Source: a virus. Taken from it: a stretch of DNA of 64,000 nt. This document shows, in pieces, positions 32,717 to 41,977 of this stretch. The DNA lies in IMG/VR virus record IMGVR_UViG_3300008952_000004, positions 62,001-126,000 of that record; one strand, 5' to 3'. Every line of letters begins with the position of its first letter. Within the stretch, counting starts at the first letter, position 1. The notes beneath the pieces were generated by a model. The model worked only from the letters and a program-made list of their open reading frames with translations, made no database searches and had not been told where the DNA came from. A program made the translations under genes and the position numbers.

Positions 32717-35686
32717 ATGGCTACAGAATATGGAAGATATTCAATCGGGGTTGAAACAAATCACAGTGATACAAACACTGACCCCAGCGGGGCGTCCGGA
32801 GAGGCGTCCATTTTTGTCTCAGGCTCAGGCACTGCGGCAAAATTTTATCAGGTTAACGGTAATGGAGACAAGGGTACGGTTTTGACAACCGACATCGTTT
32901 CCGGTGACGCAACCATGAGTGCCGCAGGCGCACTCACAATTGCAGCAGGCGCTGTTGAAAACAGTATGCTTGCAGATGATGCTGTTGACAGCGACGAAAT
33001 CGCCGCAGGGGCAATTGACACTGCACACATTGCAGATAATCAAGTAACTCTTGCTAAGATGGCGGGATTGGCTCGCGGTAAGCTTATTTACGGTGATGCT
33101 TCTGGTGACCCTGCGGCTCTTGCTGCTGGCGGAAACGGGAAGCTTCTCGTTGCTGACGCAAACGGCGACCTTTCGTGGACTACTTTGAGTGGCGATGCCA
33201 CTTTAAGCGCAGGCGCTCTTACAATTGCTGCTACATCGGTTGAAGGCTCTATGCTTAACAACAACGTGGTTAGTGGATTGACAGACATTGGCGCTGATTT
33301 CGCAACAACTGACGAGATCCTCGTTAGTGACAATGGTACGATTCGTCGTGCCGATCTTTCGCGATTTTCGCCACTGTTGGCTGGCACTGTCACAACGAGT
33401 GGTCTTGCAGACAACTCTGGAGTACTTCAAGTTGACATTAATAATTTGACTGCCGAGACAGCCGTAACAGATGCAGATCTTGTTATGGTTTATGACGCAA
33501 CGGCTAGCGCCCTTCGCAAGATGACTCGCGCAAACTTTATTGAGAGTGTTGCTCTCGATTCCATCAATATTGACGGTGGAGCAATTGACGGCACTCCAAT
33601 CGGTGCAAACTCTGCTGCGGCAGGTACATTTGCTGCACTTAAATGGTCTTCGCTTAGTGGTTCCGGTAATGCTGAAGTTGTAGGTACAATCGCTTCGACT
33701 GGTGCAATTGCATCTAGTGGCTCGATCACCGCTGGTTCAAGCTTTATTATTGGTTCTGCTGACATGAACGAGGCTGACTTGGAGAAGCTTGATGGTATTA
33801 CCAACGGTACTGCCGCTGCAAGCAAAGCAGTTGTTCTTGATGCTAGCAAAAATATTGCAACCCTCGGTACCGTTGGTTGTGGTGCTATCACCTCAACTGG
33901 CGCTTCGTCCATGGGTTCGTTGAACATTGGCGGCACGCTAGCGTGTGACACGAGCTTCACTATTGATGCCGTGGTTTTAAACGCTACCGAGCTTGGATAC
34001 CTTGACTCAACTACCGCTGGTACTTCTGCTGCATCCAAGGCGATGGTAACAGATGCTAGTGGTGACATCCTTATGCCAGACAGCGACAAGTTTGAGCTTG
34101 GCGCTAGCAGTGATATGCAGTTATATCACGACGGTACCAACTCTTTTATTGCTAACAAGACTGGTGCATTAAAGATTGCCACAGAAACTTCTGGTATCGC
34201 TGTAACGATCGGTCACAGCACTTCTGAGGTGACTGTTGCTGACAACCTGACTGTTTCTGGTAACTTGACTGTTACTGGTACAACGATCACGGACTCGGTA
34301 GAAGTTATTTCTACATCGAGCGGTGTTCTGTTCGAGGGTGGCACTGACGACGGTCACGAGGGTACTTTGATTTCTGCTGTTGCAGGAGCCGATGTAACTT
34401 ACACGTTGCCGAACTTGACTGGTCACATTCCTTTGTTGGCTGGCGCAGCCTCAAATGCCAATGTAACTGCTGCTGAATTCCATCTTCTTGATGGTGGCTC
34501 AACCGTTGATAACAGTGTTACTGTTGCCGACGGCGACGGCGTACTCTTCAATGACGGTGGTACGATGAAGCAGGTCGACGTGCGTGCACTTGCAGGCTAC
34601 TTTGATGACGAAATCACTGCAATGCCCAACTTGGTAACAGTTGGAACTATTGGTAGCGGTGTGTGGAACGCAGGCGCGGTTACTTCCTCTGGAAGAATCG
34701 TATCTGACGACGCAACCGAGGCTACCTCAACAACTGACGGTTCTTTACAGACCGATGGTGGTTTGAGTGTTGCTAAGAGCGCGGTCATCGGTGATGACTT
34801 GGATCTCTTGTCTGACGGCGCAATCTTGAATTTCGGCGCAGATAAAGAAGTTACACTGACTCACGTTCATAACGAGGGGCTCCTCTTAGCAGGTGGTAAC
34901 CATGAACTTCAGTTCAGAGATTCCGATCTATACATTAGTGGTGAAAACGATGGTGTTTTGGAATTAGCTGCTGATACAAGCATTATGTTTGATACCGATA
35001 ACGTTCTCTTCACGAGTTCGACAAGTGATGCTCCAACGGTTGCAATCAAAAACACCAATGCTGATGCCAATCCCGGCACCTTGCTTTTCCAACACGACAG
35101 TGCTTCGCCTGCCGATGATGATGAGCTTGGCGAGGTTGTTTTCAATGGTGATGACGACGGTGGTAACGACACCATGTTCGCCAAGATTGTTGGTGTGTCC
35201 ACGGACGTATCCAATGGTTCCGAAGATGGAATGCTTGAGTTTAAATATCAGGGTGCCGGTGCCGTCAAAGAATGGCAGCTTGGTGGTGGAGCAGGACTTG
35301 TTGGTCCTAACGACAGCACCTACGGTACTGTTAAGGCTCACTCCTTCGTTACCTACTCCGATGAGAGCTTGAAGACCAACTTCAAAGCCCTTGACAATCC
35401 TCTTGAGATGGTCAAGAAGCTGAATGGTCTTAACTACACTTGGAAGTCTGATGGCTCCAAGGATATTGGTTTCATCGCTCAGGAAGTTGAGAAGGTTGTA
35501 CCCGAGGTTGTTTACAGTAACGGTGGCGAAGCCGGTAGTTATGGTATGGATTACTCCAGCTTGACTGCTCTTCTTACCGAGGCTATCAAACAACAAGACA
35601 GCGAAATTACTGCTCTTAAAGCCACTCTTTCTAAGGTTCTTTCTTCTCAGGAAGAGCTTCTCAAGAAACTTGGCGTTAAGTCCTAA
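32717..35686 (+). CDS. Long tail fibre protein with C-terminal peptidase S74 chaperone
   Basis: 989 residues, ribosome binding site GGGAGG. The shaft is a long run of Ala/Gly/Ser/Thr/Asp-rich beta repeats (e.g. L-T-I-A-A-G-A-V and L-T-I-A-A-T-S-V-E-G-S-M-L), typical of trimeric fibre shafts, with no catalytic motif. Residues ~879-989 form a peptidase S74 domain: Y-S-D-E-S-L-K (S881 and K885 as candidate catalytic pair), D-I-G-F-I-A-Q-E-V-E-K-V-V, M-D-Y-S-S-L and a terminal coiled coil. Codons resemble those of the capsid gene, suggesting high expression. A strong terminator follows. Probable receptor-binding or fibre component; host range cannot be read from it. Confidence 0.88.
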   Translation: MATEYGRYSIGVETNHSDTNTDPSGASGEASIFVSGSGTAAKFYQVNGNGDKGTVLTTDIVSGDATMSAAGALTIAAGAVENSMLADDAVDSDEIAAGAIDTAHIADNQVTLAKMAGLARGKLIYGDASGDPAALAAGGNGKLLVADANGDLSWTTLSGDATLSAGALTIAATSVEGSMLNNNVVSGLTDIGADFATTDEILVSDNGTIRRADLSRFSPLLAGTVTTSGLADNSGVLQVDINNLTAETAVTDADLVMVYDATASALRKMTRANFIESVALDSINIDGGAIDGTPIGANSAAAGTFAALKWSSLSGSGNAEVVGTIASTGAIASSGSITAGSSFIIGSADMNEADLEKLDGITNGTAAASKAVVLDASKNIATLGTVGCGAITSTGASSMGSLNIGGTLACDTSFTIDAVVLNATELGYLDSTTAGTSAASKAMVTDASGDILMPDSDKFELGASSDMQLYHDGTNSFIANKTGALKIATETSGIAVTIGHSTSEVTVADNLTVSGNLTVTGTTITDSVEVISTSSGVLFEGGTDDGHEGTLISAVAGADVTYTLPNLTGHIPLLAGAASNANVTAAEFHLLDGGSTVDNSVTVADGDGVLFNDGGTMKQVDVRALAGYFDDEITAMPNLVTVGTIGSGVWNAGAVTSSGRIVSDDATEATSTTDGSLQTDGGLSVAKSAVIGDDLDLLSDGAILNFGADKEVTLTHVHNEGLLLAGGNHELQFRDSDLYISGENDGVLELAADTSIMFDTDNVLFTSSTSDAPTVAIKNTNADANPGTLLFQHDSASPADDDELGEVVFNGDDDGGNDTMFAKIVGVSTDVSNGSEDGMLEFKYQGAGAVKEWQLGGGAGLVGPNDSTYGTVKAHSFVTYSDESLKTNFKALDNPLEMVKKLNGLNYTWKSDGSKDIGFIAQEVEKVVPEVVYSNGGEAGSYGMDYSSLTALLTEAIKQQDSEITALKATLSKVLSSQEELLKKLGVKS

Positions 35687-35715
35687 GTTTAATTTTAAAA
35701 GTTATTAAAACTTTT

Positions 35716-35748
35716 GCCCGCTCAGTCTTCGGATTGGGCGGGCTTTTT
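35716..35748 (+). terminator. Strong intrinsic terminator after long fibre gene
   Basis: GCCCGC at 35716-35721 pairs with GCGGGC at 35738-35743; the stem continues inward to a TTCG tetraloop (35728-35731), and TTTTT follows directly. It separates the fibre unit from the downstream unit that starts with an ACTATTTAT-like box. Confidence 0.9.
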
Positions 35749-35769
35749 ATTTCTTTTTATGTGAAAATA

Positions 35770-35778
35770 TCTATTTAT
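35770..35778 (+). promoter_or_regulatory. ACTATTTAT-like box (TCTATTTAT)
   Basis: TCTATTTAT followed by ATAG lies just after the fibre terminator and ends 30 bases before the ATG at 35808. Placement right after a terminator supports a promoter role. Confidence 0.5.
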
Positions 35779-35807
35779 ATAGTGTAAAATGTCTAAGAGG
35801 TGAAAAT

Positions 35808-36311
35808 ATGGCAATTGGCGACACAAGCCCAACAACTTATAGAACAGTATCGGGACTCGGACACGCTCCGGCATATCAAGTTTCCGGTCGACCATGGATG
35901 ACTGGATCACAGATAGAACCATCGGGAACTATTACTATAACTTTTCCGAGTGTTACAAAGAATTTTACTATTGTAAATACGAGGCACCATAGAGGTGTAT
36001 CAAATAATGATACTCATACCGGATCGTTAGCGATTTATTTTGGTCCGACCCCAGGTTCCGATTGGGACGGCTCGAATATAAAACAGATTTATCACAACCA
36101 TTACGTTATGCTAGATGGTCCAGATGATGCTTACACATTTGAAACAAAAGCTGATAAGGTTCATATCACTTGTTTGGGATATGGAAATTATTCTGCTGGA
36201 CTTCCGCAACACTTATCTGGCGTTTCTGGCTCCTTTCGCATCTTGGCAGAACTGACCGGAATCCCTACCGACAGTATGTATCCACTTACTGGTTCAGGAA
36301 TTGACGAATAA
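35808..36311 (+). CDS. Small virion surface protein candidate
   Basis: 167 residues, ribosome binding site AAGAGGTG. Beta-rich with many His, Thr and Gly residues; landmarks are a G-L-G-H-A-P-A-Y-Q-V-S-G-R-P-W segment near the start, F-P-S-V-T-K-N-F-T-I-V-N-T, and L-A-I-Y-F-G-P. No known domain recognised. It stands alone between a strong terminator and the box upstream of the scaffold gene, in its own small unit immediately before the head genes; a head decoration or fibre-tip protein is a reasonable guess, not shown by motif. Confidence 0.6.
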   Translation: MAIGDTSPTTYRTVSGLGHAPAYQVSGRPWMTGSQIEPSGTITITFPSVTKNFTIVNTRHHRGVSNNDTHTGSLAIYFGPTPGSDWDGSNIKQIYHNHYVMLDGPDDAYTFETKADKVHITCLGYGNYSAGLPQHLSGVSGSFRILAELTGIPTDSMYPLTGSGIDE

Positions 36312-36333
36312 AGGGTTTTTTGTGATAAAACAT

Positions 36334-36342
36334 ACTATTTAT
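36334..36342 (+). promoter_or_regulatory. ACTATTTAT box upstream of scaffold and capsid genes
   Basis: ACTATTTAT ends 40 bases before the scaffold ATG at 36382, after the preceding stop. It would drive the scaffold and major capsid genes, which are followed by a strong terminator at 39249. Confidence 0.55.
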
Positions 36343-36381
36343 TTGTGATAAAAAGTAACTTTTATTTTTAGGAGTAATCAA

Positions 36382-37362
36382 ATGTCGAAAATGTTACAAG
36401 AGGCTATTGTTGATGCAGAGGCACTTCGCGAGGCATCCTTGCGAAACGCAGAACAGGCAGTCATAGAAAAGTATGAGTCCGAAATTAAAGCAGCAGTTAC
36501 CGCATTGCTGGAAGCCCCGGAAGATCTTGCCTTGGATGCAGACCCAATGGGCTTGGGAGATGAAGCTCCCGAAGGTGTGGAGACTCTTTCACAACAATTG
36601 CCAGATGCAGCAACTGACGGTGAAAATCTTTGCCCTTGCCCCGAAGAAGAAGAAGCAGTTGAATTAGACTTGGACGCACTTGTTGCCGCCGCTTCCGCCG
36701 AAGAGGAGCCTCCTGCGGGTCTTCCCGGCGATTTAGCTTTGGAAGAGGAGAAAGTGGATTTGAGCGAGGACCTTCTTTCTAAGCTTGTAGCTGATTTATC
36801 TGAAGAGCTAACTGTTGATGTTTCCCCTAAATCTGATGGTTGGGCAGGTGCCACAGCCGGTCAGGTGGAAGAGGCTGAAGAACAAGCAGTAGCAGAAGAA
36901 CAAGATACAGAGATTTCCGAGGAAAACGAGGAACTCAGAAAGAACATCAAAGACCTTGAAGAAAAGTTGGCAAGATCCAGCAAAAGATTCAAGGTTCTTA
37001 AAGAAGAAAAGAACAAAATTAAAAATATCACTCTGAAAATGCGTAATCATGTTGATAGCGTAAACCTTCAGAATGCCAAACTACTCTACACTAATCGTGT
37101 TTTGTCTAGCGCCTCCCTGAATGAGCGGCAAAAAATTAAAATTGCTGAAGCTATTTCAATTGCGAAATCCGTAGATGAAGCGAAGACCATCTTTGAGACT
37201 CTTCAAAACGCAGTGGGGACTTCTTCTAAAAAGAATCCTAAATCACTGAGTGAAGTAGTGGAACGACGGACTTCAACTCTGCCTCGGGCGACCAAGGTAG
37301 AAAAAGCATCCGATCCGGCAGCGGAGAGGATGAGAATTCTAGCAGGAATTTCTAAGAAATAA
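36382..37362 (+). CDS. Prohead scaffold/core protein (gp22-like)
   Basis: 326 residues directly before the major capsid gene. Highly acidic, helical, with Ala/Glu/Asp-rich low-complexity sequence at ~55-180, a coiled coil at ~185-230 (E-L-R-K-N-I-K-D-L-E-E-K-L), then a helical region containing S-L-N-E-R-Q-K-I-K-I-A-E-A-I and a basic C-terminus (R-M-R-I-L-A-G-I-S-K-K). This composition and location fit the T4 gp22 scaffold, which is degraded by the gp21 protease; several L-x-E sites are present. Assignment rests on context and composition more than on conserved motifs. Confidence 0.8.
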   Translation: MSKMLQEAIVDAEALREASLRNAEQAVIEKYESEIKAAVTALLEAPEDLALDADPMGLGDEAPEGVETLSQQLPDAATDGENLCPCPEEEEAVELDLDALVAAASAEEEPPAGLPGDLALEEEKVDLSEDLLSKLVADLSEELTVDVSPKSDGWAGATAGQVEEAEEQAVAEEQDTEISEENEELRKNIKDLEEKLARSSKRFKVLKEEKNKIKNITLKMRNHVDSVNLQNAKLLYTNRVLSSASLNERQKIKIAEAISIAKSVDEAKTIFETLQNAVGTSSKKNPKSLSEVVERRTSTLPRATKVEKASDPAAERMRILAGISKK

Positions 37363-37388
37363 AACAATTAATAAGGGAGGACAATAAA

Positions 37389-39221
37389 ATGTCTGTTTTA
37401 GAAAAACTCACAGAAGGTATTGTTAACCGTTCCCTCGCCAAAGATGGTCAGGCACTTCTCAATAAATGGGAAAATACTGGTCTTTTGGAGGGGTTAGGTA
37501 ACGACACTACCAAGAATAGTATGGCTTGTCTCCTAGAGAATCAAGCCAAGGAGCTTCTCCGAGAAGCTTCAGCCATGTCACAGGGTGACGTGGAAGGGTT
37601 CGCAGCAGTTGCGTTCCCAATCGTCCGTCGCGTATTCGGTGGACTTATTGCTAACGACCTCGTTAGCGTTCAGCCTATGAGCTTACCCTCTGGTCTGATC
37701 TTTTTCCTTGACTTCCAACACACTGATAGCCGGTTGCAGTTCTCTGCTGGGGACTCTATCTATGGTGGTGGAAAGGTAGCCAAGGGTATTGTCGATGGTG
37801 TTAGCACCACTGGCGGGTTCTATGATCTGTCTAACGGCTATGCTTCTCCGACTGGTTCTGTGCTGCTGGCCATCGCTGGTGGTGGTTCTGGTGACCCCGA
37901 CCCGGCAGATATGGCTGACAACGAGATCAATGATGGTGCGACTGCGGCGAACGCTTGCTTCACACAGGCGACTGGTCACACCATTGCTGCCCTCAACAAC
38001 GCTCAGAAGAAAGCGATTCGCTGGGATCCTGACGTGCTCGGCGATTCGGACACTACGAAGGAGGTTACCTCTGTAATTGTTAAGCTTGGAACGTCTGAAA
38101 TGGCAGAGCTAAACGCGGACCAGTTGACTTCTTGCGTGCTTCGCACCACGGCTGAAGGCTCAACCGTATCGGTTAATGGTCTTAGTGGCGATTCGTATTT
38201 GCGTCGACTGACCCATCTCGGTTATTACGACGTCAATGGCGATCTCGTCGCCGGTTCTAAGGATCAGTTCCTTTCGATGTACATTCTTTCGACGGCTGGT
38301 TCACTGGCGCTCTCGGGCGATCAGTTCCTGCACTTCGCTCGTAAGGATGCGTTTGCGGCTGGCGGCGCCACTGGTGCGGTCGTGGGCGCTGACGGTTGGG
38401 GTCTTGAGGGTCGCACCAACTCTCCGGCTTCTGATCTTTCCAGCGCCGATTTGAACACTCGTATCCCTGAGATCGACATCAAGGTAGACAGCATCGCTGT
38501 GACTGCCGTGACGAAGAAGCTCAAGGCTAAGTGGACTCCGGAGTTGGGACAGGATCTCAACGCCTATCACAACCTTGACGCTGAGGTTGAGTTGACTGGT
38601 ATTCTCTCCGAGCAGATTGCTCTTGAGATTGATCAGGAGATTCTCAACGATCTCGTTCAGGGAGCCACGGCTGGCACACTCTATTGGAGTCGCCGCCCCG
38701 GTCAGTTTGTAGATCCTGAGACTGGCGCAAGCATCACAAGTGCAACCGCACCTCCGGACTTCACCGGAACGGTTTCCGAGTGGTATGAGACGCTTGTTGA
38801 GACAATCAACGACGTTTCCGCTCGTATTCACCGCAAGACTCTTCGTGGTGGTGCCAACTTCCTTGTTTGTGGACCCGAGGTCGCAAACATCCTTGAGTTC
38901 ACCAGTGGTTTCCGCGCAAGCATTACCGCTGACGACGACAAAGGGACAGTTGGCGCTGTTAACGCTGGTTCAATCAGCAAGAAGTGGGATGTATGGGTTG
39001 ACCCTTACTTCCCGCGCAATGTGGTCCTTGTTGGACGTAAGGGTGGTAGCTTCCTTGAGAGTGGCTATGTGTATGCTCCTTATGTTCCTCTTCAGGTCAC
39101 ACCAACCATCTTTGGTGACGAAGATTTCCTTCCTCGTAAGGGAGTAATGACTCGTTATGCTAAGAAGATGGTTCGCCCCGACATGTATGGTCTTGTCGTG
39201 GTACGCGATCTGATTGGTTAA
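37389..39221 (+). CDS. Major capsid protein (gp23-like)
   Basis: 610 residues, ribosome binding site GGGAGG. The HK97-fold family is recognised from F-A-A-V-A-F-P-I-V-R-R-V-F (~72-84) and V-Q-P-M-S-L-P-S-G-L-I-F (~96-107), both strongly gp23-like, and from a C-terminal P-Y-V-P-L-Q-V-T-P-T. Residue E59 in L-L-R-E|A is a probable prohead protease cleavage site, close to the T4 site at residue 65. The protein is about 90 residues longer than T4 gp23 (521), with an extra Gly/Asp/Asn-rich region in the middle (~125-330) that may form an inserted surface domain. Codon usage looks optimised, as expected for the most abundant virion protein. Confidence 0.95.
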   Translation: MSVLEKLTEGIVNRSLAKDGQALLNKWENTGLLEGLGNDTTKNSMACLLENQAKELLREASAMSQGDVEGFAAVAFPIVRRVFGGLIANDLVSVQPMSLPSGLIFFLDFQHTDSRLQFSAGDSIYGGGKVAKGIVDGVSTTGGFYDLSNGYASPTGSVLLAIAGGGSGDPDPADMADNEINDGATAANACFTQATGHTIAALNNAQKKAIRWDPDVLGDSDTTKEVTSVIVKLGTSEMAELNADQLTSCVLRTTAEGSTVSVNGLSGDSYLRRLTHLGYYDVNGDLVAGSKDQFLSMYILSTAGSLALSGDQFLHFARKDAFAAGGATGAVVGADGWGLEGRTNSPASDLSSADLNTRIPEIDIKVDSIAVTAVTKKLKAKWTPELGQDLNAYHNLDAEVELTGILSEQIALEIDQEILNDLVQGATAGTLYWSRRPGQFVDPETGASITSATAPPDFTGTVSEWYETLVETINDVSARIHRKTLRGGANFLVCGPEVANILEFTSGFRASITADDDKGTVGAVNAGSISKKWDVWVDPYFPRNVVLVGRKGGSFLESGYVYAPYVPLQVTPTIFGDEDFLPRKGVMTRYAKKMVRPDMYGLVVVRDLIG

Positions 39222-39248
39222 TAGCCTAAAGATAACGTTTTAGTTATG

Positions 39249-39289
39249 AAGCCCCGTGTTAGTTTTGCTGATGCGGGGCTTTTCTTTTG
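39249..39289 (+). terminator. Strong intrinsic terminator after major capsid gene
   Basis: AAGCCCCG (39249-39256) pairs with CGGGGCTT (39274-39281) around a 17-base loop, followed by a T-rich tract. It closes the scaffold-capsid unit. Confidence 0.9.
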
Positions 39290-39324
39290 TCCAAAAACTA
39301 ATTACACGTGGAGGAACTTAGCTT

Positions 39325-40599
39325 ATGGCAACACCCACTTTGACACCTGCTTCTACGGTTAGCGTTTCAAGATTATCTGTGACCGGCAGCACCGATGACG
39401 TCGCTGCGGAGTTACCACTTGGGATCTACGCCGCGTCGGCACCATTTATATCAGGCGCCTCTGATCAGGTCGCTTATGTATATAAAAAGCTAGGAGGCGA
39501 TGTACTCGATATTGAAATCACTAATGGTCAAGTATATTCAGCCTATGAAGAAGCCACATTAGAATATTCTTATCTGGTAAATATACATCAAGCAAAGAAC
39601 ATCCTTGGTAATGTCCTCGGAGGTACAACAGGTTCGTTTGATGAAGACGGTCAATTGACCAATGGTCATGCACTGGAAGGAAAAAATGTAAATTTGCGAC
39701 TCCCACGATTTGATTTCGCATATGCCCGCCGCGTTGCTGAAGGGATTTCTGCTGAAAAAGGCATGGGGGTTGCGACGATATATTCTGCCTCTTTCCCGTT
39801 AGAAGGCGGCGTGCAAGATTATGATTTACAACAGATTATTTATAGTGCCTCGGTGGATGCTGGCAACTCAGATTTTCCTTATTATAATAAGGTTGGGCTT
39901 AATAAGATATCAATTTCAAAAGTATATTTTAAAACGAATTCGGCTCATTGGAGATTTTTTGGATATTACGGTGGACTAAACACTGTTGGAAATTTAGGCA
40001 CATATGGTCAATATGCCGATGACTCGACATTTCAAGTGGTGCCCGCGTGGCAAAATAAAGCTCAAGCAATTGCATATGAGGATGCTCTTTACACACGAAA
40101 TTCTCACTGGTCATATGAATTGAGAAATAATAAGGTTCGAGTTTACCCAATTCCCCCCACTTCTGGAGGATACCCAGAGAAACTATGGATTGAGTTTTCC
40201 CCAACCGGCACGAACACTTGGGAAGAACAAGCCGATCGAAAAGAGGGAGTTGAGGGCATTAACAATATGAACACACTGCCGTTTGAAAATATACCATATG
40301 GAAGTATTAATGCAATTGGTAAGCAGTGGATTCGCCGGTTTGCGCTGGCTTTAAGCAAAGAGATGCTTGGACATGTCAGATCTAAGTTCGCTTCTATTCC
40401 GATTCCCGGCAACGATGTGTCGCTAAACGGCTCAGATTTAATAAGTCAAGCCAAAGAAGAACAAACAGCTTTACGCGACGAATTGAAGACAGTACTTGAT
40501 GAAACAGCTTATGGTGAGTTGATGAAGGGAGACGCGGATATTGTCGACGCTTCGAACAAGGTCCAACAAAATGTACCGACATTGATTTATAGTGGATAA
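39325..40599 (+). CDS. Neck protein candidate (gp13-like position)
   Basis: 424 residues, start ATG with GGAGG upstream. Mostly beta-rich N-terminal part followed by a helical C-terminal domain with W-I-R-R-F-A-L-A-L-S-K-E-M-L-G and R-S-K-F-A-S-I-P-I-P-G-N-D-V-S-L-N-G-S-D-L. The gene sits between capsid and gp14/gp15-like genes, the place of T4 gene 13, and the C-terminal region resembles the gp13-type neck proteins of large T4-like phages as I recall them. It would help close the filled head and join the tail. Longer than T4 gp13 (309). Confidence 0.65.
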   Translation: MATPTLTPASTVSVSRLSVTGSTDDVAAELPLGIYAASAPFISGASDQVAYVYKKLGGDVLDIEITNGQVYSAYEEATLEYSYLVNIHQAKNILGNVLGGTTGSFDEDGQLTNGHALEGKNVNLRLPRFDFAYARRVAEGISAEKGMGVATIYSASFPLEGGVQDYDLQQIIYSASVDAGNSDFPYYNKVGLNKISISKVYFKTNSAHWRFFGYYGGLNTVGNLGTYGQYADDSTFQVVPAWQNKAQAIAYEDALYTRNSHWSYELRNNKVRVYPIPPTSGGYPEKLWIEFSPTGTNTWEEQADRKEGVEGINNMNTLPFENIPYGSINAIGKQWIRRFALALSKEMLGHVRSKFASIPIPGNDVSLNGSDLISQAKEEQTALRDELKTVLDETAYGELMKGDADIVDASNKVQQNVPTLIYSG

Positions 40600-40613
40600 G
40601 GAGGTAATTTAAA

Positions 40614-41102
40614 ATGGCAGACGACAAATGGACACAGCCATCAGCCCCTCCGCCACCCCTGTTTGCAGGAGAAAAAGAGAGGAACTTGGTTAAGCAAGTG
40701 AACGACGAACTTATTGAGCGAGTCATTGGTCAGCAAATTGCTTATTATCCGATAAGCGTCGAGCATACAAATTATCATCCCCTATATGGAGAGGCAATCC
40801 GAAAAACGTTTTTGCCCCCTGTAAGGGTATATGCTTTAGTTGAGTGGGAGGGTAGTGACACCACAACATCCAACTTGGGAATCGACAGGAAGGGTTCTAT
40901 TGTTGTACACTTTCATAAAAAAAGATTGGTTGCCGACCAAAATTTATTCGTCAGAGAGGGCGACTTTGTGGCTTACGGCAGTAAGTTTTATGAAATTGTC
41001 ACGCTTGGCGAACCAAGAGAAATGTTTGGACAACCAGAAAACAAAGTTGAAATAGTTGCTAAATGTATTAGAGCGAGAGAGGGCTTGTTTAATGGCGAAT
41101 AA
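40614..41102 (+). CDS. Neck protein candidate (gp14-like position)
   Basis: 162 residues, excellent AGGAGG ribosome binding site. N-terminal helical segment with E-K-E-R-N-L-V-K-Q-V-N-D-E-L, then N-Y-H-P-L-Y-G-E-A-I-R-K-T-F and a beta-rich domain (V-H-F-H-K-K-R-L-V ... G-D-F-V-A-Y-G-S-K-F-Y-E-I). The beta barrel-like pattern and position between gp13-like and gp15-like genes suggest a head-closure or neck ring protein like T4 gp14. The 3' end overlaps the tail-completion gene by 11 bases. Shorter than T4 gp14 (256), so equivalence is positional. Confidence 0.65.
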   Translation: MADDKWTQPSAPPPPLFAGEKERNLVKQVNDELIERVIGQQIAYYPISVEHTNYHPLYGEAIRKTFLPPVRVYALVEWEGSDTTTSNLGIDRKGSIVVHFHKKRLVADQNLFVREGDFVAYGSKFYEIVTLGEPREMFGQPENKVEIVAKCIRAREGLFNGE

Positions 41103-41952
41103 AGATCCAAATACAACAGAAATACCATTTCAACCATCGACCATAGAAACCATTGACTATGCAATAACAAATTGGCTTAAAGACATGAATATTCATGCCA
41201 GTTCTAACAAGGGGTTTAGGTCTATACCAGTTCAATGGGTAACTCCAGAAAGAGCATACTCAGTTAAAAAGAACAAAGACATAAGAGATTCGGGCGGCGC
41301 CCTGATTTTGCCGATTTTATCAATTGAAAGAACGTCGATGGAAAAGAATCTTTCGAAAAAGGGCACTTGGTGGGCAAACATTCCCCCACACGGCGACTAT
41401 AAAGGTGGCTCTATAGTTATTGCACGAAACATAAATCAAAAAAAGACGTCAGAATTCGCTAGCGCAGATGCAAAATATAATAAAAAGCAATTCAACTATC
41501 CACGTAAAAATTCGAAAGTGGTGTATGAGACAATAACAATTCCAATGCCGGTATACGTTGATGTCACTTATAAAATTACTGCTCGTACAGAATATCAGCA
41601 GCAGATGAATGAAGTGATTCAGCCGTTTATAACAAAGTTTGGTAGCATTAATCATTTCACCGTCAAGCATGATGGGCACAAGTTTGAATCTTTTATGCAA
41701 GCAGACTTTGCTCAAGAGAGTAATATAGCGGAGATTGGAGAGGAAGAACAATATTATCAAACAGCGTTTGAAGTAAACGTTTTGGGTTATTTGGTTGGTG
41801 GAGGCACAAATCAGGACAGCCCAAAAATGGTTGTTAGAGAAAATGCAGTAGAAGTAAAAATCAGCAGGGAACGCACTTTACTTGGCGATGAACTTGAGGG
41901 TGCCGGTAGAAATAAAAATAAAGCCGGGATTGACGGGAAGTATCGTTCTTAA
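41092..41952 (+). CDS. Tail completion/sheath terminator protein (gp15-like)
   Basis: 286 residues from ATG 41092, overlapping the previous gene by 11 bases; the upstream in-frame extension is rejected. Typical gp15 features: P-V-Q-W-V-T-P-E-R-A, then L-I-L-P-I-L-S-I-E-R-T-S-M, and a beta-rich centre with I-P-M-P-V-Y-V-D-V-T-Y-K. T4 gp15 (272) forms the hexameric terminator of the tube and sheath that receives the head. A Lys/Gly-rich C-terminus follows. The gene immediately precedes sheath and tube genes, exactly as in T4. Confidence 0.82.
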   Translation: MANKDPNTTEIPFQPSTIETIDYAITNWLKDMNIHASSNKGFRSIPVQWVTPERAYSVKKNKDIRDSGGALILPILSIERTSMEKNLSKKGTWWANIPPHGDYKGGSIVIARNINQKKTSEFASADAKYNKKQFNYPRKNSKVVYETITIPMPVYVDVTYKITARTEYQQQMNEVIQPFITKFGSINHFTVKHDGHKFESFMQADFAQESNIAEIGEEEQYYQTAFEVNVLGYLVGGGTNQDSPKMVVRENAVEVKISRERTLLGDELEGAGRNKNKAGIDGKYRS

Positions 41953-41977
41953 AATAAGGTATTTGAGTTTCTATGCA

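Noticed and set aside
33490-34089. 199-residue minus-strand frame opposite the fibre shaft
   Set aside because: Ala/Val/Ser-rich shadow of the repeated shaft; no supporting signals.
34964-35596. 210-residue minus-strand frame opposite the long fibre gene
   Set aside because: Repetitive, GC-balanced fibre codons leave the complement open; no start signal and composition is unlike a real protein.
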